Part shown: in pieces, positions 1 through 6,571 of the stretch
Layout: every line of letters starts with the position of its first letter
Numbering within the stretch: position 1 is the stretch's first letter
Source: an uncultured bacterium
Lineage (GTDB): Bacteria; Actinomycetota; Coriobacteriia; Coriobacteriales; Coriobacteriaceae
NCBI GenBank assembly: GCA_905216175.1
Contig: CAJMSV010000061.1
Coordinates: 1 to 10,276, forward strand
DNA length: 10,276 bases
Direction: 5' to 3'
Notes under the pieces: generated by a model
What the model was told of the DNA's origin: nothing
Seen by the model: only the letters and a program-made list of their open reading frames with translations
Databases searched by the model: none
Made by a program: the position numbers and the translations under genes

Positions 1-544
1 TGGTCGCGTCAAAGTATACTTCGCCTTCCTCGCGGGCTCCGTAGAGCCTAAACGGCACGTAAACGCCTTGGACCTCGTCGATATGGTTGCCGGTGACAAA
101 GCTCTTGGGCAGCAAGATCTTGCCCTTGTAGTGTTCCTTGAGTGCGGCTGTGACGTCGTCGCGCCCGAGCTTAAACGGAATCACCAGGTCGGGCGAGAAG
201 TCGCCCGAGAGCTGACCGGGTGCCACGGCGGAGTTGCCGCAGTACGGGCAGGTGGTGACGGCGACGGTGCCGTCGGACACGAGCTCGGCGCCGCACGACG
301 AGCAGATATAGCCGGCGTTTTGGGCGAGCTCCTGCACGGCATCGTCGGCAGCGGGTGTGGGAGCTGCGGCTGCGGCATCGGCTTTGGCATCTGCCTTGTC
401 CTGGCGCTCGCGATAGAGGGCCTCGACTTCTTCGACTTCAAAGCGTGAGTCACAGTAGTCGCAGACGAGCTTTTGCTCGGCGCTGGCAAAATGCAGGGGA
501 CCACCGCAGGCAGGGCACTGATAGTTAACGCTCTCGAAGGCCAT
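1..544 (-). CDS. Double zinc-ribbon protein (TFIIB-type zinc ribbon family), 3' end cut off by window edge
   Basis: The reading frame starts at the ATG at 544-542 and stays open to position 1, giving 181 visible residues; the C-terminus is outside the window. An AAAGGA-type ribosome site lies just upstream. Two four-cysteine zinc ribbons are visible: C10/C13 with C28/C31 (CPACGG, CDYC), and C81/C84 with C99/C102 (CSSCG, CPYCG). They are joined by an Ala/Asp-rich linker at about residues 50-70. A folded region follows (VIPFKLGRDDV, then a KSFVTGNHID stretch). This pattern matches proteins annotated as TFIIB-type zinc ribbon-containing proteins, sometimes mislabelled as PriA-like; no helicase motif is visible. 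It starts 24 nt after the stop of the next zinc-ribbon gene, so the two are probably co-transcribed. The biochemical role is unknown. Confidence 0.8.
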   Translation of the reverse strand, partial: MAFESVNYQCPACGGPLHFASAEQKLVCDYCDSRFEVEEVEALYRERQDKADAKADAAAAAPTPAADDAVQELAQNAGYICSSCGAELVSDGTVAVTTCPYCGNSAVAPGQLSGDFSPDLVIPFKLGRDDVTAALKEHYKGKILLPKSFVTGNHIDEVQGVYVPFRLYGAREEGEVYFDAT

Positions 545-568
545 GATCGGTCCTTTCCGTGCCGGAGG

Positions 569-1306
569 CTATGCGCCGATGGCGCCGCCGCAGTATTCGC
601 AGCGCCCGCTGGCATCGGGAATGGTGGTGGCTCCGCAGAAGGGGCAGGTCACCGCGGTCTTGGGGGCCTTGGCGGCCACGACGCTGTCGCGCGTCTCCTG
701 GCGCAGCTGCACCAGCGCATCGCGGACTTCGGTTGCCTGGCGCTTGGCCTCGCGATATTCGATGGAGCCGCGCTGATCGATGGTGGAGTCGTTCACGCGC
801 AGGTTGATCTCGGTAAAGTACGGCGTGTTGACGTGGATGGTCAGATTAAAGTCGTAATCCAGGTCGTAGCGCGGCGGGTTGTAGCTCTCGCGCTCGCCGT
901 CCTTGGTCTCGCGATAGATCTCGGTGCGTTGCTCGTCGATATCCATATCGCAGCCGAGTACCTGCGAGAACTCGATGATGTCGGGATTGGCGTCGCGCCA
1001 GCGGCTCTGCGAAGTGATGATCAGCAGGCCCGCGTCCTCATCGAGCATAATATTGGTGCGCCCGGCAGAAAGCGTGCGCGTGGGGTTGAACGAAGACAGG
1101 CGCTCGGCGTTGGCCTCGCGGTAGGCGAGTTGCTCACGGATATCGTCCGCGGTGCTGGAGCGATAGCCGTGAAAGTAGGGGGAGAGCTTGCCGGCGCACT
1201 CTTTGCACAGGTAGCCTTCATTGATTTTTGTCTTACCTAGAAGTCCCAGCTCGGTACCGCAAATCGCGCACTCTTTCTTCTCGAACATCTTGTCAAAGAA
1301 GCCCAT
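569..1306 (-). CDS. DUF4428-like protein with N- and C-terminal zinc ribbons
   Basis: This is a complete 245-residue protein. The ATG at 1306-1304 is preceded by GGGAGG at good spacing. The N-terminus (MGFFDKMFEKKECAICG) carries C13/C16 and C34/C37, which resembles a DUF4428 zinc knuckle. The C-terminus carries C221/C224 and C236/C239 (CPFCG, CEYCGG), a rubredoxin-like ribbon. The middle, about residues 75-200, is charged and rich in predicted beta strand (NIMLDEDAGLLIITS, YDFNLTIHVNTPYFTEINLRV), with no membrane segment or signal peptide, so it is probably cytoplasmic. It is the first gene of a two-gene unit with the downstream zinc-ribbon gene. In related genomes I recall such genes near SPFH or virion-core-like proteins, but none is visible here. 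Function is unknown; the metal-binding call is firm, the DUF4428 name less so. Confidence 0.82.
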   Translation of the reverse strand: MGFFDKMFEKKECAICGTELGLLGKTKINEGYLCKECAGKLSPYFHGYRSSTADDIREQLAYREANAERLSSFNPTRTLSAGRTNIMLDEDAGLLIITSQSRWRDANPDIIEFSQVLGCDMDIDEQRTEIYRETKDGERESYNPPRYDLDYDFNLTIHVNTPYFTEINLRVNDSTIDQRGSIEYREAKRQATEVRDALVQLRQETRDSVVAAKAPKTAVTCPFCGATTIPDASGRCEYCGGAIGA

Positions 1307-1314
1307 GGCTGCCT

Positions 1315-1352
1315 CCCATCAACAGGTAGCGTGTGTCACTTTTGATGATGGG
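1315..1352 (-). promoter_or_regulatory. 5'-UTR hairpin overlapping the Shine-Dalgarno of the zinc-ribbon operon
   Basis: CCCATCA (1315-1321) is complementary to TGATGGG (1346-1352), with 24 bases between. On the - strand transcript the 3' arm includes the GGG of the GGGAGG ribosome site of the gene starting at 1306. The hairpin could limit translation initiation. Seven pairs with a long loop is only moderately convincing. Confidence 0.3.
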
Positions 1353-1423
1353 GGAGTGTGCGATTCTTCGCGATACCCAGACGGCTCAAGGAGCCTCCAC
1401 AACTGGGACACATGGCCCATTTT

Positions 1424-1450
1424 TGACTAGTCATTGGGGACGTACTTAAA
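1424..1450. repeat. Half copy of the ATTGGGGACGT palindromic interspersed repeat
   Basis: The 27 bases here match the reverse complement of 7460-7486 at 26 of 27 positions; the shared core is TGACTAGTCATTGGGGACGT. The full element at 7427-7482 has two arms, while here the opposite arm is missing, so this is a half or decayed copy. Such REP/MITE-like units are typically scattered by a transposase acting in trans. None is encoded in this window. The rest of the 1307-1642 gap holds a possible promoter and no convincing gene. Confidence 0.7.
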
Positions 1451-1583
1451 TGAGTGGTAGTTGGAGACACTCCTGGCCGAGCTAGAGATCGCGCGCGTCC
1501 CTTCTGGTCCATGCGGCTCAAAATCGCGGCGTGATGTGGACGGCTGGGGTCGAATTGGCAGCATTTCGAGCCTGGCTTCGATA

Positions 1584-1612
1584 TTGAGGCTGGTTCTTTA
1601 TTAAAATAGATT
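1584..1612 (+). promoter_or_regulatory. Possible sigma-70 promoter of the LuxR-type membrane regulator
   Basis: TTGAGG (1584-1589) and TAGATT (1607-1612) are separated by 17 bases, with an A/T-rich stretch just before the -10. Each box matches consensus at about four of six positions. It would place the transcript start about 25 bases before the ATG at 1643. Confidence 0.4.
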
Positions 1613-1642
1613 TCCAGACAATTGAGCGGCTGGGGGTTAACC

Positions 1643-3187
1643 ATGAGGGGCATGGGAGACACAACCGTATATTTGCGTCGGGGCATTCGGGAGATTATAT
1701 GCCTGGCGCTGTTCTTCTTCACGTTTTTGGCGTGCGAGTATCTTCTTGATGTGCGCATGGCCGAGTTCGTGTCTCCGAACGAGGTCGTTATTTATGAGAG
1801 CCTTGTCATCGGCGCGAGCGTGATTGGCTTTTTTGTGCGTCCCATTCTGTACTATCGCCGTCCCCATGCTATCGACGCAACGAGTGACGTCACGGGCGTT
1901 TTGCTGGTGGCGGCATTGCTGCTGTTGATTATGGCGGTTCAGGTTGAGGTGGTAATTGCCGGCGGTTTGGTGGCGTGCTGCGCGCTGGGCTACTGCGGAT
2001 CGACTGCCCATGCAAATTTTGCGAGGCGCTTTGCGCGAACGCCCTGCTTGGCGCGCGCCGCCGCACTTTCTTACGCCATGGGCGTTCTGGTGCAGGTTCT
2101 CAACCACATGGTGATGCCTGTCGGCATTCCTCAGCAGGCTGTTCTGGTCGTCTGTGCGATCGCGCAGGTGGCGTTGCTCCACGGTGCCCGACGCGTCAAG
2201 CTGCGCGACGAGTCCGATCCCAACTTTGAACCCAGTGCTGCCGGGCTTTCGGTAGATGCTCTGGAATATGGCGCCAAGTGGCATGACGATCCCGAGGCAA
2301 AGGCGGCATTCCGTCGCGCCGTAGTTCGCCTGACCGTGGCGACGGCGTATCTTTCCAGCGTATTCGCCGCTCTCAACGCGGGCTTCACGACCCTGCATGC
2401 TGTCGGAGCCGTCGATTTGGGCGATTGGCCGCGCCTGCTGCTTGTCGTGAGCTCGTTGGTCGCTGGCGCACTATTTGACCTGCACGGCCGCTCGTATATG
2501 AATATCGGCATGACATGTGCCGCCATACTGTCCACGCTTTCGTTCTTTGTGCTCATCGTCGATGGTAATGGCGGCAACGAGCTTGCGGCCACGATCATCT
2601 TTTATCTGGGCTCGGGCTTTTTCGTGGTGTTCTTTACCACAAAATATGCCGCCGTCTCGCTCTATGCGCGCTGGTCATATTTTTGGCCGTGCATGGGTCG
2701 CGTCGTCAACAACGTGTGCTCGATGCTCGTGACGGCGCCGGCGGTGGCGATCATCTCGAGTCAAAACGTGCTGGCTGCGGTCGGTGCGGCGCTCGTGATG
2801 TTTGTGGGCATTGCGATTACGCTGCTGGGGCAGTTGGGGCAACGAGCCGATGATGCCGTGATGCAGGATGGCCTGCCGCTTGCCACCGACGATCTTGGTG
2901 GGGATCTTGCGCCCACATGCTCCGACCCCGAGCCCGTGGAGACAGCGGAGCTCACGTCCGATGAACGCCTCGATGCTTTCGTCGCCACCTTTGGGCTTAC
3001 AGAGCGCGAGCGCGATATTCTTGAGGTATTGGTCGTTTCGGACCAGAGCGTTCAGGACATCGCCACAACGCTCTTCCTTTCGCGCTCCACGCTCTATCGC
3101 CACATTTCCTCAATCAACAAGAAGACCGATACCGCCTCGCGTGTGGCCCTTATCAACTTCTTCTGGTCCTGGACGCCCAAGGACTAG
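1643..3187 (+). CDS. Polytopic membrane protein with C-terminal LuxR-type HTH (putative membrane-bound transcriptional regulator)
   Basis: I chose the ATG at 1643 (514 residues) because GGGGG lies about 7 bases upstream; a TTG at 1622 would add seven residues but has no ribosome site. About 12 hydrophobic helices fill residues 16-398 in two halves separated by a charged loop near 185-225, which recalls a transporter-like (MFS-like) fold. After an acidic linker (about 400-440) comes a LuxR/GerE HTH at about 448-507: LTERERDILEVL, then VQDIATTLFLSRSTLYRH as the helix-turn-helix. There is no receiver domain. LuxR proteins of this plan are abundant in Coriobacteriia, where they often regulate a neighbouring metabolic or transport gene. 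The neighbours here (zinc-ribbon genes, mgtA) do not reveal a ligand. Function as a membrane sensor-regulator is inferred from the domains. Confidence 0.88.
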   Translation: MRGMGDTTVYLRRGIREIICLALFFFTFLACEYLLDVRMAEFVSPNEVVIYESLVIGASVIGFFVRPILYYRRPHAIDATSDVTGVLLVAALLLLIMAVQVEVVIAGGLVACCALGYCGSTAHANFARRFARTPCLARAAALSYAMGVLVQVLNHMVMPVGIPQQAVLVVCAIAQVALLHGARRVKLRDESDPNFEPSAAGLSVDALEYGAKWHDDPEAKAAFRRAVVRLTVATAYLSSVFAALNAGFTTLHAVGAVDLGDWPRLLLVVSSLVAGALFDLHGRSYMNIGMTCAAILSTLSFFVLIVDGNGGNELAATIIFYLGSGFFVVFFTTKYAAVSLYARWSYFWPCMGRVVNNVCSMLVTAPAVAIISSQNVLAAVGAALVMFVGIAITLLGQLGQRADDAVMQDGLPLATDDLGGDLAPTCSDPEPVETAELTSDERLDAFVATFGLTERERDILEVLVVSDQSVQDIATTLFLSRSTLYRHISSINKKTDTASRVALINFFWSWTPKD

Positions 3188-3203
3188 CTAATTTCCCAAT
3201 AAG

Positions 3204-3266
3204 TTGCGGTGGAATAGTCCCTAAATTAAAGTCACGCGGCTTTAAACAGGAACTATTTCACCGCAA
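3204..3266. repeat. Nested inverted repeat between convergent genes (possible bidirectional 3' hairpin)
   Basis: The outer arms 3204-3222 and 3248-3266 are 19 bases each (TTGCGGTGGAATAGTCCCT against AGGAACTATTTCACCGCAA). They pair everywhere except one G-T wobble and one C-A mismatch. An inner stem TTAAAG (3226-3231) / CTTTAA (3240-3245) encloses an 8-base loop. It starts 16 bases after the LuxR-gene stop and also lies downstream of mgtA on the other strand. No clear T-run follows on either side, so classical intrinsic termination is doubtful. It may be a REP-like element or an mRNA-stabilising 3' structure. Confidence 0.65.
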
Positions 3267-3286
3267 TTGCTGAGGGGATAGATTGC

Positions 3287-3349
3287 GGCAGCGGCAGAGG
3301 CAACGGCAGCGGCAGAGGCGTTGGCAGCTGTGGTAGTGGCAACGGCAAC
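3287..3349. repeat. Imperfect hexanucleotide tandem repeat (GGCARM units)
   Basis: The stretch reads as GGCAGC, GGCAGA, GGCAAC, GGCAGC, GGCAGA, GGCGTT, GGCAGC, a 9-base interruption, then GGCAAC twice. It lies in the 3' flank of mgtA, about 26 bases past its stop. On the - strand the units would encode alternating alanines, but not in the mgtA frame. The rest of the 3188-3374 gap holds only the adjacent nested hairpin. Confidence 0.8.
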
Positions 3350-3374
3350 TGGCAGGGTGTTTTCCGTCTGCTTG

Positions 3375-6134
3375 CTACAGCAGCTCGCCGTGGCGTGCAA
3401 TGTAGCGGCGCTTTGCCAGCTGAGTGAGCGCGATGTAGGCGGTGACGATGCCGACGAGCAGCGCGAAAAAGCTCGCGGGCAGTGCCATGAGGCCGAGCGC
3501 ATCGGCGATGGGGCTTGCCGGCAGCCATGTGACGAGCGCCAGGCCCAGCACGGTAAGAACGCACAGTGCGGGCGCGGCGTGGTCGCGCGGGCTCGGCAGA
3601 TGCGGGGAGCGCAGCATGTGGACCACGAGTGTCTGCGACCACATGGACTCGACAAACCAGCCGCTCTGGAAGAGCGCAGCAAAGGTCGCCATACCCGCGA
3701 CGTCGCCCGCGGCGGCAAGCTCGGGCCAGCTTGAGTCCACGGCGGCGGGGCACACGACAAAGAAGAGCGCGGCGAAGGTCACGATGTCAAACAGCGAGCT
3801 CACGGGGCCCAGCTTGAGCATAAAGCCCTTGATGGACGCGGCGTCCCAGGCACGCGGGCGGGCAGTCCAGGCGTCATCGACGGTGTCCCACGGCAGCGCG
3901 ATGCACACGATCTCGTAGACCAGCGACAGCAGTACCAGCTGCAGGGCGCTCATGGGCAAAAACGGCAAGAACAGGCTCGCGACGGTCACGGATAGCACAT
4001 TGCCAAAGTTGGAGCTCACCGTGGTCTTGAGGTACTTGAGCAGGTTGCCGTAAGTGCGGCGGCCTTCGATGATGCCGCGCTCGAGCACGCCCAGGTCCTT
4101 CTGAAGCAAGATGATATCGGCGGATTCCTTGGCAATATCGACGGCCGAATCGACCGAGATGCCGCAATCGCTCGCACGCATGGCGGCGGCGTCGTTGCTG
4201 CCGTCGCCCATAAAGCCCACAGTGTGGCCGAGCATCTCGCGCATGACACGTACCAGGCGCGCCTTCTGCAGCGGCGAGAGCTTGGCGAAGAGGTTGGTTT
4301 TCTCGGCGCGCTCGGCAAGTTCGGCGTCATCGAGCGCATCGATCTCGGAGCCGAGCAAGACGTTGCTCGCATCGATACCAATCTGTTCGCAGACGGTGGC
4401 GGCGACGCGGTCGTTGTCGCCGGGTAGGACCTTGACCGCCACGCCCTTGGCCTCGAGGGTGGCGACGGCGCCCGCGGCACTTGCTTTGGGCGGATCGAGG
4501 AAGGCCAAAAAGCCCATCAGCACCATGTCGCACTCGTCGGCGATTCCAAACTCGCCCACGCAGCGCGGATTGGTCTTCTGCGCCACGGCAATTACGCGTA
4601 GGCCCTCGGCGTTAAGTCCGGCGACCTGCTTGCGAATCTGGGCGAGCTTCTCGTCGGTGAGCGGCTGAGCGATGCCATCGATCTCGACAAAGGAGCAGAT
4701 CTCGATCATTTCCTCGGCAGCGCCCTTGGTAACCATCTGGGTTTTGCCTTGGGCGTCGGCGACAACTACGCTCAGGCGGCGGCGCGAGAAATCGAAGGGA
4801 ACCTCGTCGACCTTGGTATAGCGGTCGCGCAGACTCTGGCCCAGCATAGAATCGGGCATAACGGTCGAGGGCGTCACATCGGCACGGTCGATTACGGCCA
4901 GGTCGATAAGGTTTTTGAGGCCGGTCTGGAAGAAGCTGTTCAAAAACGCATGGCGCAGCACACGTGCGTCTTCGTTGCCGTCGGTGCTGAGATAGCGCTC
5001 GAGCACGATGCGGTCTTCGGTGAGGGTGCCGGTCTTGTCGCAGCACAGGACGTCCATCGCGCCGAGGTTTTGAATCGCCGGCAGCTCCTTGACGATAACC
5101 TGGCGACGGGCGAGGTCCTTGGCGCCCTGCGATAGGCTCGTGGTCACGATGACGGGAAGCATTTGCGGCGTGATGCCCACGGCCACGCTCGTGGCGAACA
5201 GCAGCGCGTCGATGACGTTGCCCTTGGTGGTGGCGTTGATGGCAAAGACGGCCGGCGCCATAACGAGCATGAGGCGTACGAGCAACATGGAGACGCTCGA
5301 GACGCCGCGGTCAAACGCGCTCTTTTCGCCGCGCCCGTTGAGCATCTTGGCGATGCCGCCCAGGTAGGTGTCCGAGCCAGTGGCAACGACAAGCGCCATG
5401 GCGGCGCCGTTTTGCACGGAGGTGCCGGTAAAGACGATGTTCTTGCAGGCAGAGAGTGGCAGTGCGGAGCCGTCGGCGCCCTCGACGACGGTGGTCTTCT
5501 CGACGGCCTCGCTCTCGCCGGTGAGTGCGGACTCGATCACAAACAGGTCGCGCGCGGTGATGATGCGGGCATCTGCCGGCACCATATCGCCGGCAGAGAG
5601 GCGGATTACATCGCCGGGGACGAGCTCATCGAAGGGGATCTCGATGCGCTCGCCGTCGCGCAGGGCGGTGCAAGTGTTGGAGACCAGGTCCTTGAGGGTC
5701 TCGGCCGCATTGCCGCTGCGGGCTTCCTGGATAAACTTCATGCCGCCCGATACCAGCAGCATGATGCCGATGACGATGACCGTGGAGGGGTCGCGCTGCA
5801 GCTCGGGCGCGGCGAGCACGTCGATGTAGAGCGAGAGCAGTGCGAGCGCGGCGAGGATGCCGGCGAAGGGATCGATGAACGCGTCGGCGATGCGGCGGGC
5901 GAGCGTTTTGGTCGTTGCCTCGATGGTGTTGGGGCCGACGGCGTTCAGGCGCTCAGTTGCCTGCTCGACGGTGAGGCCGTTTGCCGTGGCGTCAAGCAGT
6001 ACGAGGGCGTCCTCGGCACTATGGGTGGCGGCGAATATGGTGTTCTTGGACAGGCCGGTATGAGCGGCAGGGCGCGCCGTGCGGCGGCGCTTGGAGATGG
6101 CTTCGAGTACCGTGACGGTTTTGAGCATCAGCAT
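3375..6134 (-). CDS. mgtA: Magnesium-translocating P-type ATPase (MgtA/MgtB-like, type IIIB)
   Basis: 919 residues, typical of MgtA. The ATG at 6134 follows AAGGAGGA at ideal spacing. P-type ATPase landmarks are present in order: TGES actuator motif at 205-208; membrane segment 4 TPQMLP at 322-327; phosphorylation site DKTGTLTED with D366; nucleotide-domain KGAAE at 470-474; PGDN at 571-574; hinge GDGSND at 643-648; SSNFGNV and LPWD (747-750) in the C-terminal membrane domain; a normal end (KRRYIARHGELL). It should couple ATP hydrolysis to Mg2+ entry across the cytoplasmic membrane. Compared with the enterobacterial proteins as I recall them, Gln324 replaces Glu, Ser737 replaces Asn and Glu741 replaces Asp in likely ion-site helices. 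TGDN is PGDN, and the hinge reads GDGSNDAAA rather than GDGINDAPA. The family is firm; the exact ion is inferred. A long structured leader precedes it. Confidence 0.93.
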   Translation of the reverse strand: MLMLKTVTVLEAISKRRRTARPAAHTGLSKNTIFAATHSAEDALVLLDATANGLTVEQATERLNAVGPNTIEATTKTLARRIADAFIDPFAGILAALALLSLYIDVLAAPELQRDPSTVIVIGIMLLVSGGMKFIQEARSGNAAETLKDLVSNTCTALRDGERIEIPFDELVPGDVIRLSAGDMVPADARIITARDLFVIESALTGESEAVEKTTVVEGADGSALPLSACKNIVFTGTSVQNGAAMALVVATGSDTYLGGIAKMLNGRGEKSAFDRGVSSVSMLLVRLMLVMAPAVFAINATTKGNVIDALLFATSVAVGITPQMLPVIVTTSLSQGAKDLARRQVIVKELPAIQNLGAMDVLCCDKTGTLTEDRIVLERYLSTDGNEDARVLRHAFLNSFFQTGLKNLIDLAVIDRADVTPSTVMPDSMLGQSLRDRYTKVDEVPFDFSRRRLSVVVADAQGKTQMVTKGAAEEMIEICSFVEIDGIAQPLTDEKLAQIRKQVAGLNAEGLRVIAVAQKTNPRCVGEFGIADECDMVLMGFLAFLDPPKASAAGAVATLEAKGVAVKVLPGDNDRVAATVCEQIGIDASNVLLGSEIDALDDAELAERAEKTNLFAKLSPLQKARLVRVMREMLGHTVGFMGDGSNDAAAMRASDCGISVDSAVDIAKESADIILLQKDLGVLERGIIEGRRTYGNLLKYLKTTVSSNFGNVLSVTVASLFLPFLPMSALQLVLLSLVYEIVCIALPWDTVDDAWTARPRAWDAASIKGFMLKLGPVSSLFDIVTFAALFFVVCPAAVDSSWPELAAAGDVAGMATFAALFQSGWFVESMWSQTLVVHMLRSPHLPSPRDHAAPALCVLTVLGLALVTWLPASPIADALGLMALPASFFALLVGIVTAYIALTQLAKRRYIARHGELL

Positions 6135-6182
6135 AGGGTCCTCCTTGTTGAAGGGAGTTAGCGTACGTGTCGTATTTGCTTC

Positions 6183-6325
6183 AAAAAACCTAGATGTCGC
6201 TCACGTCAAGCTCTTGAGCCCACAAAGGGCGCAGCGCGCCTTTGTGGTGGTTTTGGCGATCTGCCGGTGGCGTTTATGCGTGTGCGGAGTCCTCGCGGCG
6301 TGCCGAGGGCGACATGCAGGTTTTT
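6183..6325 (-). promoter_or_regulatory. Candidate attenuator/riboregulator in the mgtA leader
   Basis: In the mgtA-sense RNA, the segment complementary to 6309-6325 (AAAAACCTGCATGTCGC) can pair with the segment complementary to 6184-6200. Of 17 positions 15 are Watson-Crick, one is a G-U wobble and one a mismatch. The 3' arm runs into six U (6188-6183), as in a terminator. The 5' arm lies inside the leader ORF. Between the arms sits a strong hairpin (6220-6232 with 6236-6247, 12 pairs, one bulged base, 3-base loop). The 11-mer GCGCAGCGCGC occurs at 6229-6239 and again at 6368-6378, allowing alternative pairings. I could not match it to the M-box consensus. Function is inferred. Confidence 0.5.
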
Positions 6326-6345
6326 CGACTAGGACTGCCTTCCAT
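6274..6345 (-). CDS. Putative 23-residue leader peptide upstream of mgtA
   Basis: The ATG at 6345-6343 is preceded by AGGAGGT five bases upstream, one of the best ribosome sites in the window. It is followed by 22 more codons and a TAA at 6276-6274. The product contains two SPS motifs (residues 4-6 and 12-14), basic residues and no hydrophobic segment. It lies entirely within the mgtA 5' leader, between the predicted promoter and the mgtA start. Codons 7-13 overlap the 5' arm of the long-range stem that ends in a U-run, so a translating or stalled ribosome would block that stem. The plan resembles the Salmonella mgtL leader ORF in position and logic, but not in sequence, and it is not proline-dense. 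Translation is unproven. Confidence 0.5.
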   Translation of the reverse strand: MEGSPSRKTCMSPSARREDSAHA

Positions 6346-6412
6346 GGCACACCTCCTAAAGGCTGAGCGCAGCGCGCTTTGGGTATCTCGTACCCCTTTT
6401 TAATCCGCCCGT

Positions 6413-6441
6413 ATTCTTGATGAGGGGGTTTGCCATGTCAA
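6413..6441 (-). promoter_or_regulatory. Predicted sigma-70 promoter of mgtA
   Basis: On the - strand a perfect TTGACA (complement of 6436-6441) is followed after exactly 17 bases by AAGAAT (complement of 6413-6418), which matches the -10 consensus at four of six. The start would be near 6406, about 60 bases before the leader ORF and 270 before mgtA. Confidence 0.6.
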
Positions 6442-6531
6442 CCCCATTGTTCGGAAAACCATTCCCCTTGACAAAGCCTTTACAGAATGCCGTGGCCTCA
6501 AAGCACGCCCACATCGACGCCTCGCCTGCGC

Positions 6532-6566
6532 TAAACTGAAGAGCACGTACGCGATTACGAGAGGAG
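6532..6566 (+). promoter_or_regulatory. pyrE: Possible pyrE -10 box and ribosome binding site
   Basis: TAAACT at 6532-6537 fits a -10 box, but no good -35 lies 16-18 bases upstream. GAGAGGAG (6559-6566) is the ribosome site for the ATG at 6572. A TTGACA on the + strand at 6468-6473 is too far from this -10 and has no clear -10 of its own. No PyrR-type attenuator was recognised. Confidence 0.35.
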
Positions 6567-6571
6567 CCCGC

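Noticed and set aside
1336..1413. A 25-codon - strand ORF starting MCPSCGG, upstream of the zinc-ribbon operon
   Set aside because: It has a zinc-ribbon-like start but no ribosome site, only two cysteines and no partner pair; it may be a decayed fragment, so I do not call it a gene.
5163..6161. Long + strand frame antisense to mgtA, and similar frames opposite other genes
   Set aside because: They are low-complexity products of GC-rich third positions, without domains or ribosome sites, opposite clearly conserved genes.
6135..6360. M-box (ykoK) magnesium riboswitch upstream of mgtA
   Set aside because: I looked for the conserved M-box core segments and did not find them; the leader instead has an ORF and a U-tailed long-range stem.
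6468..6473. Perfect TTGACA on the + strand upstream of pyrE
   Set aside because: No acceptable -10 box lies 16-18 bases downstream, so it is not called as a promoter.
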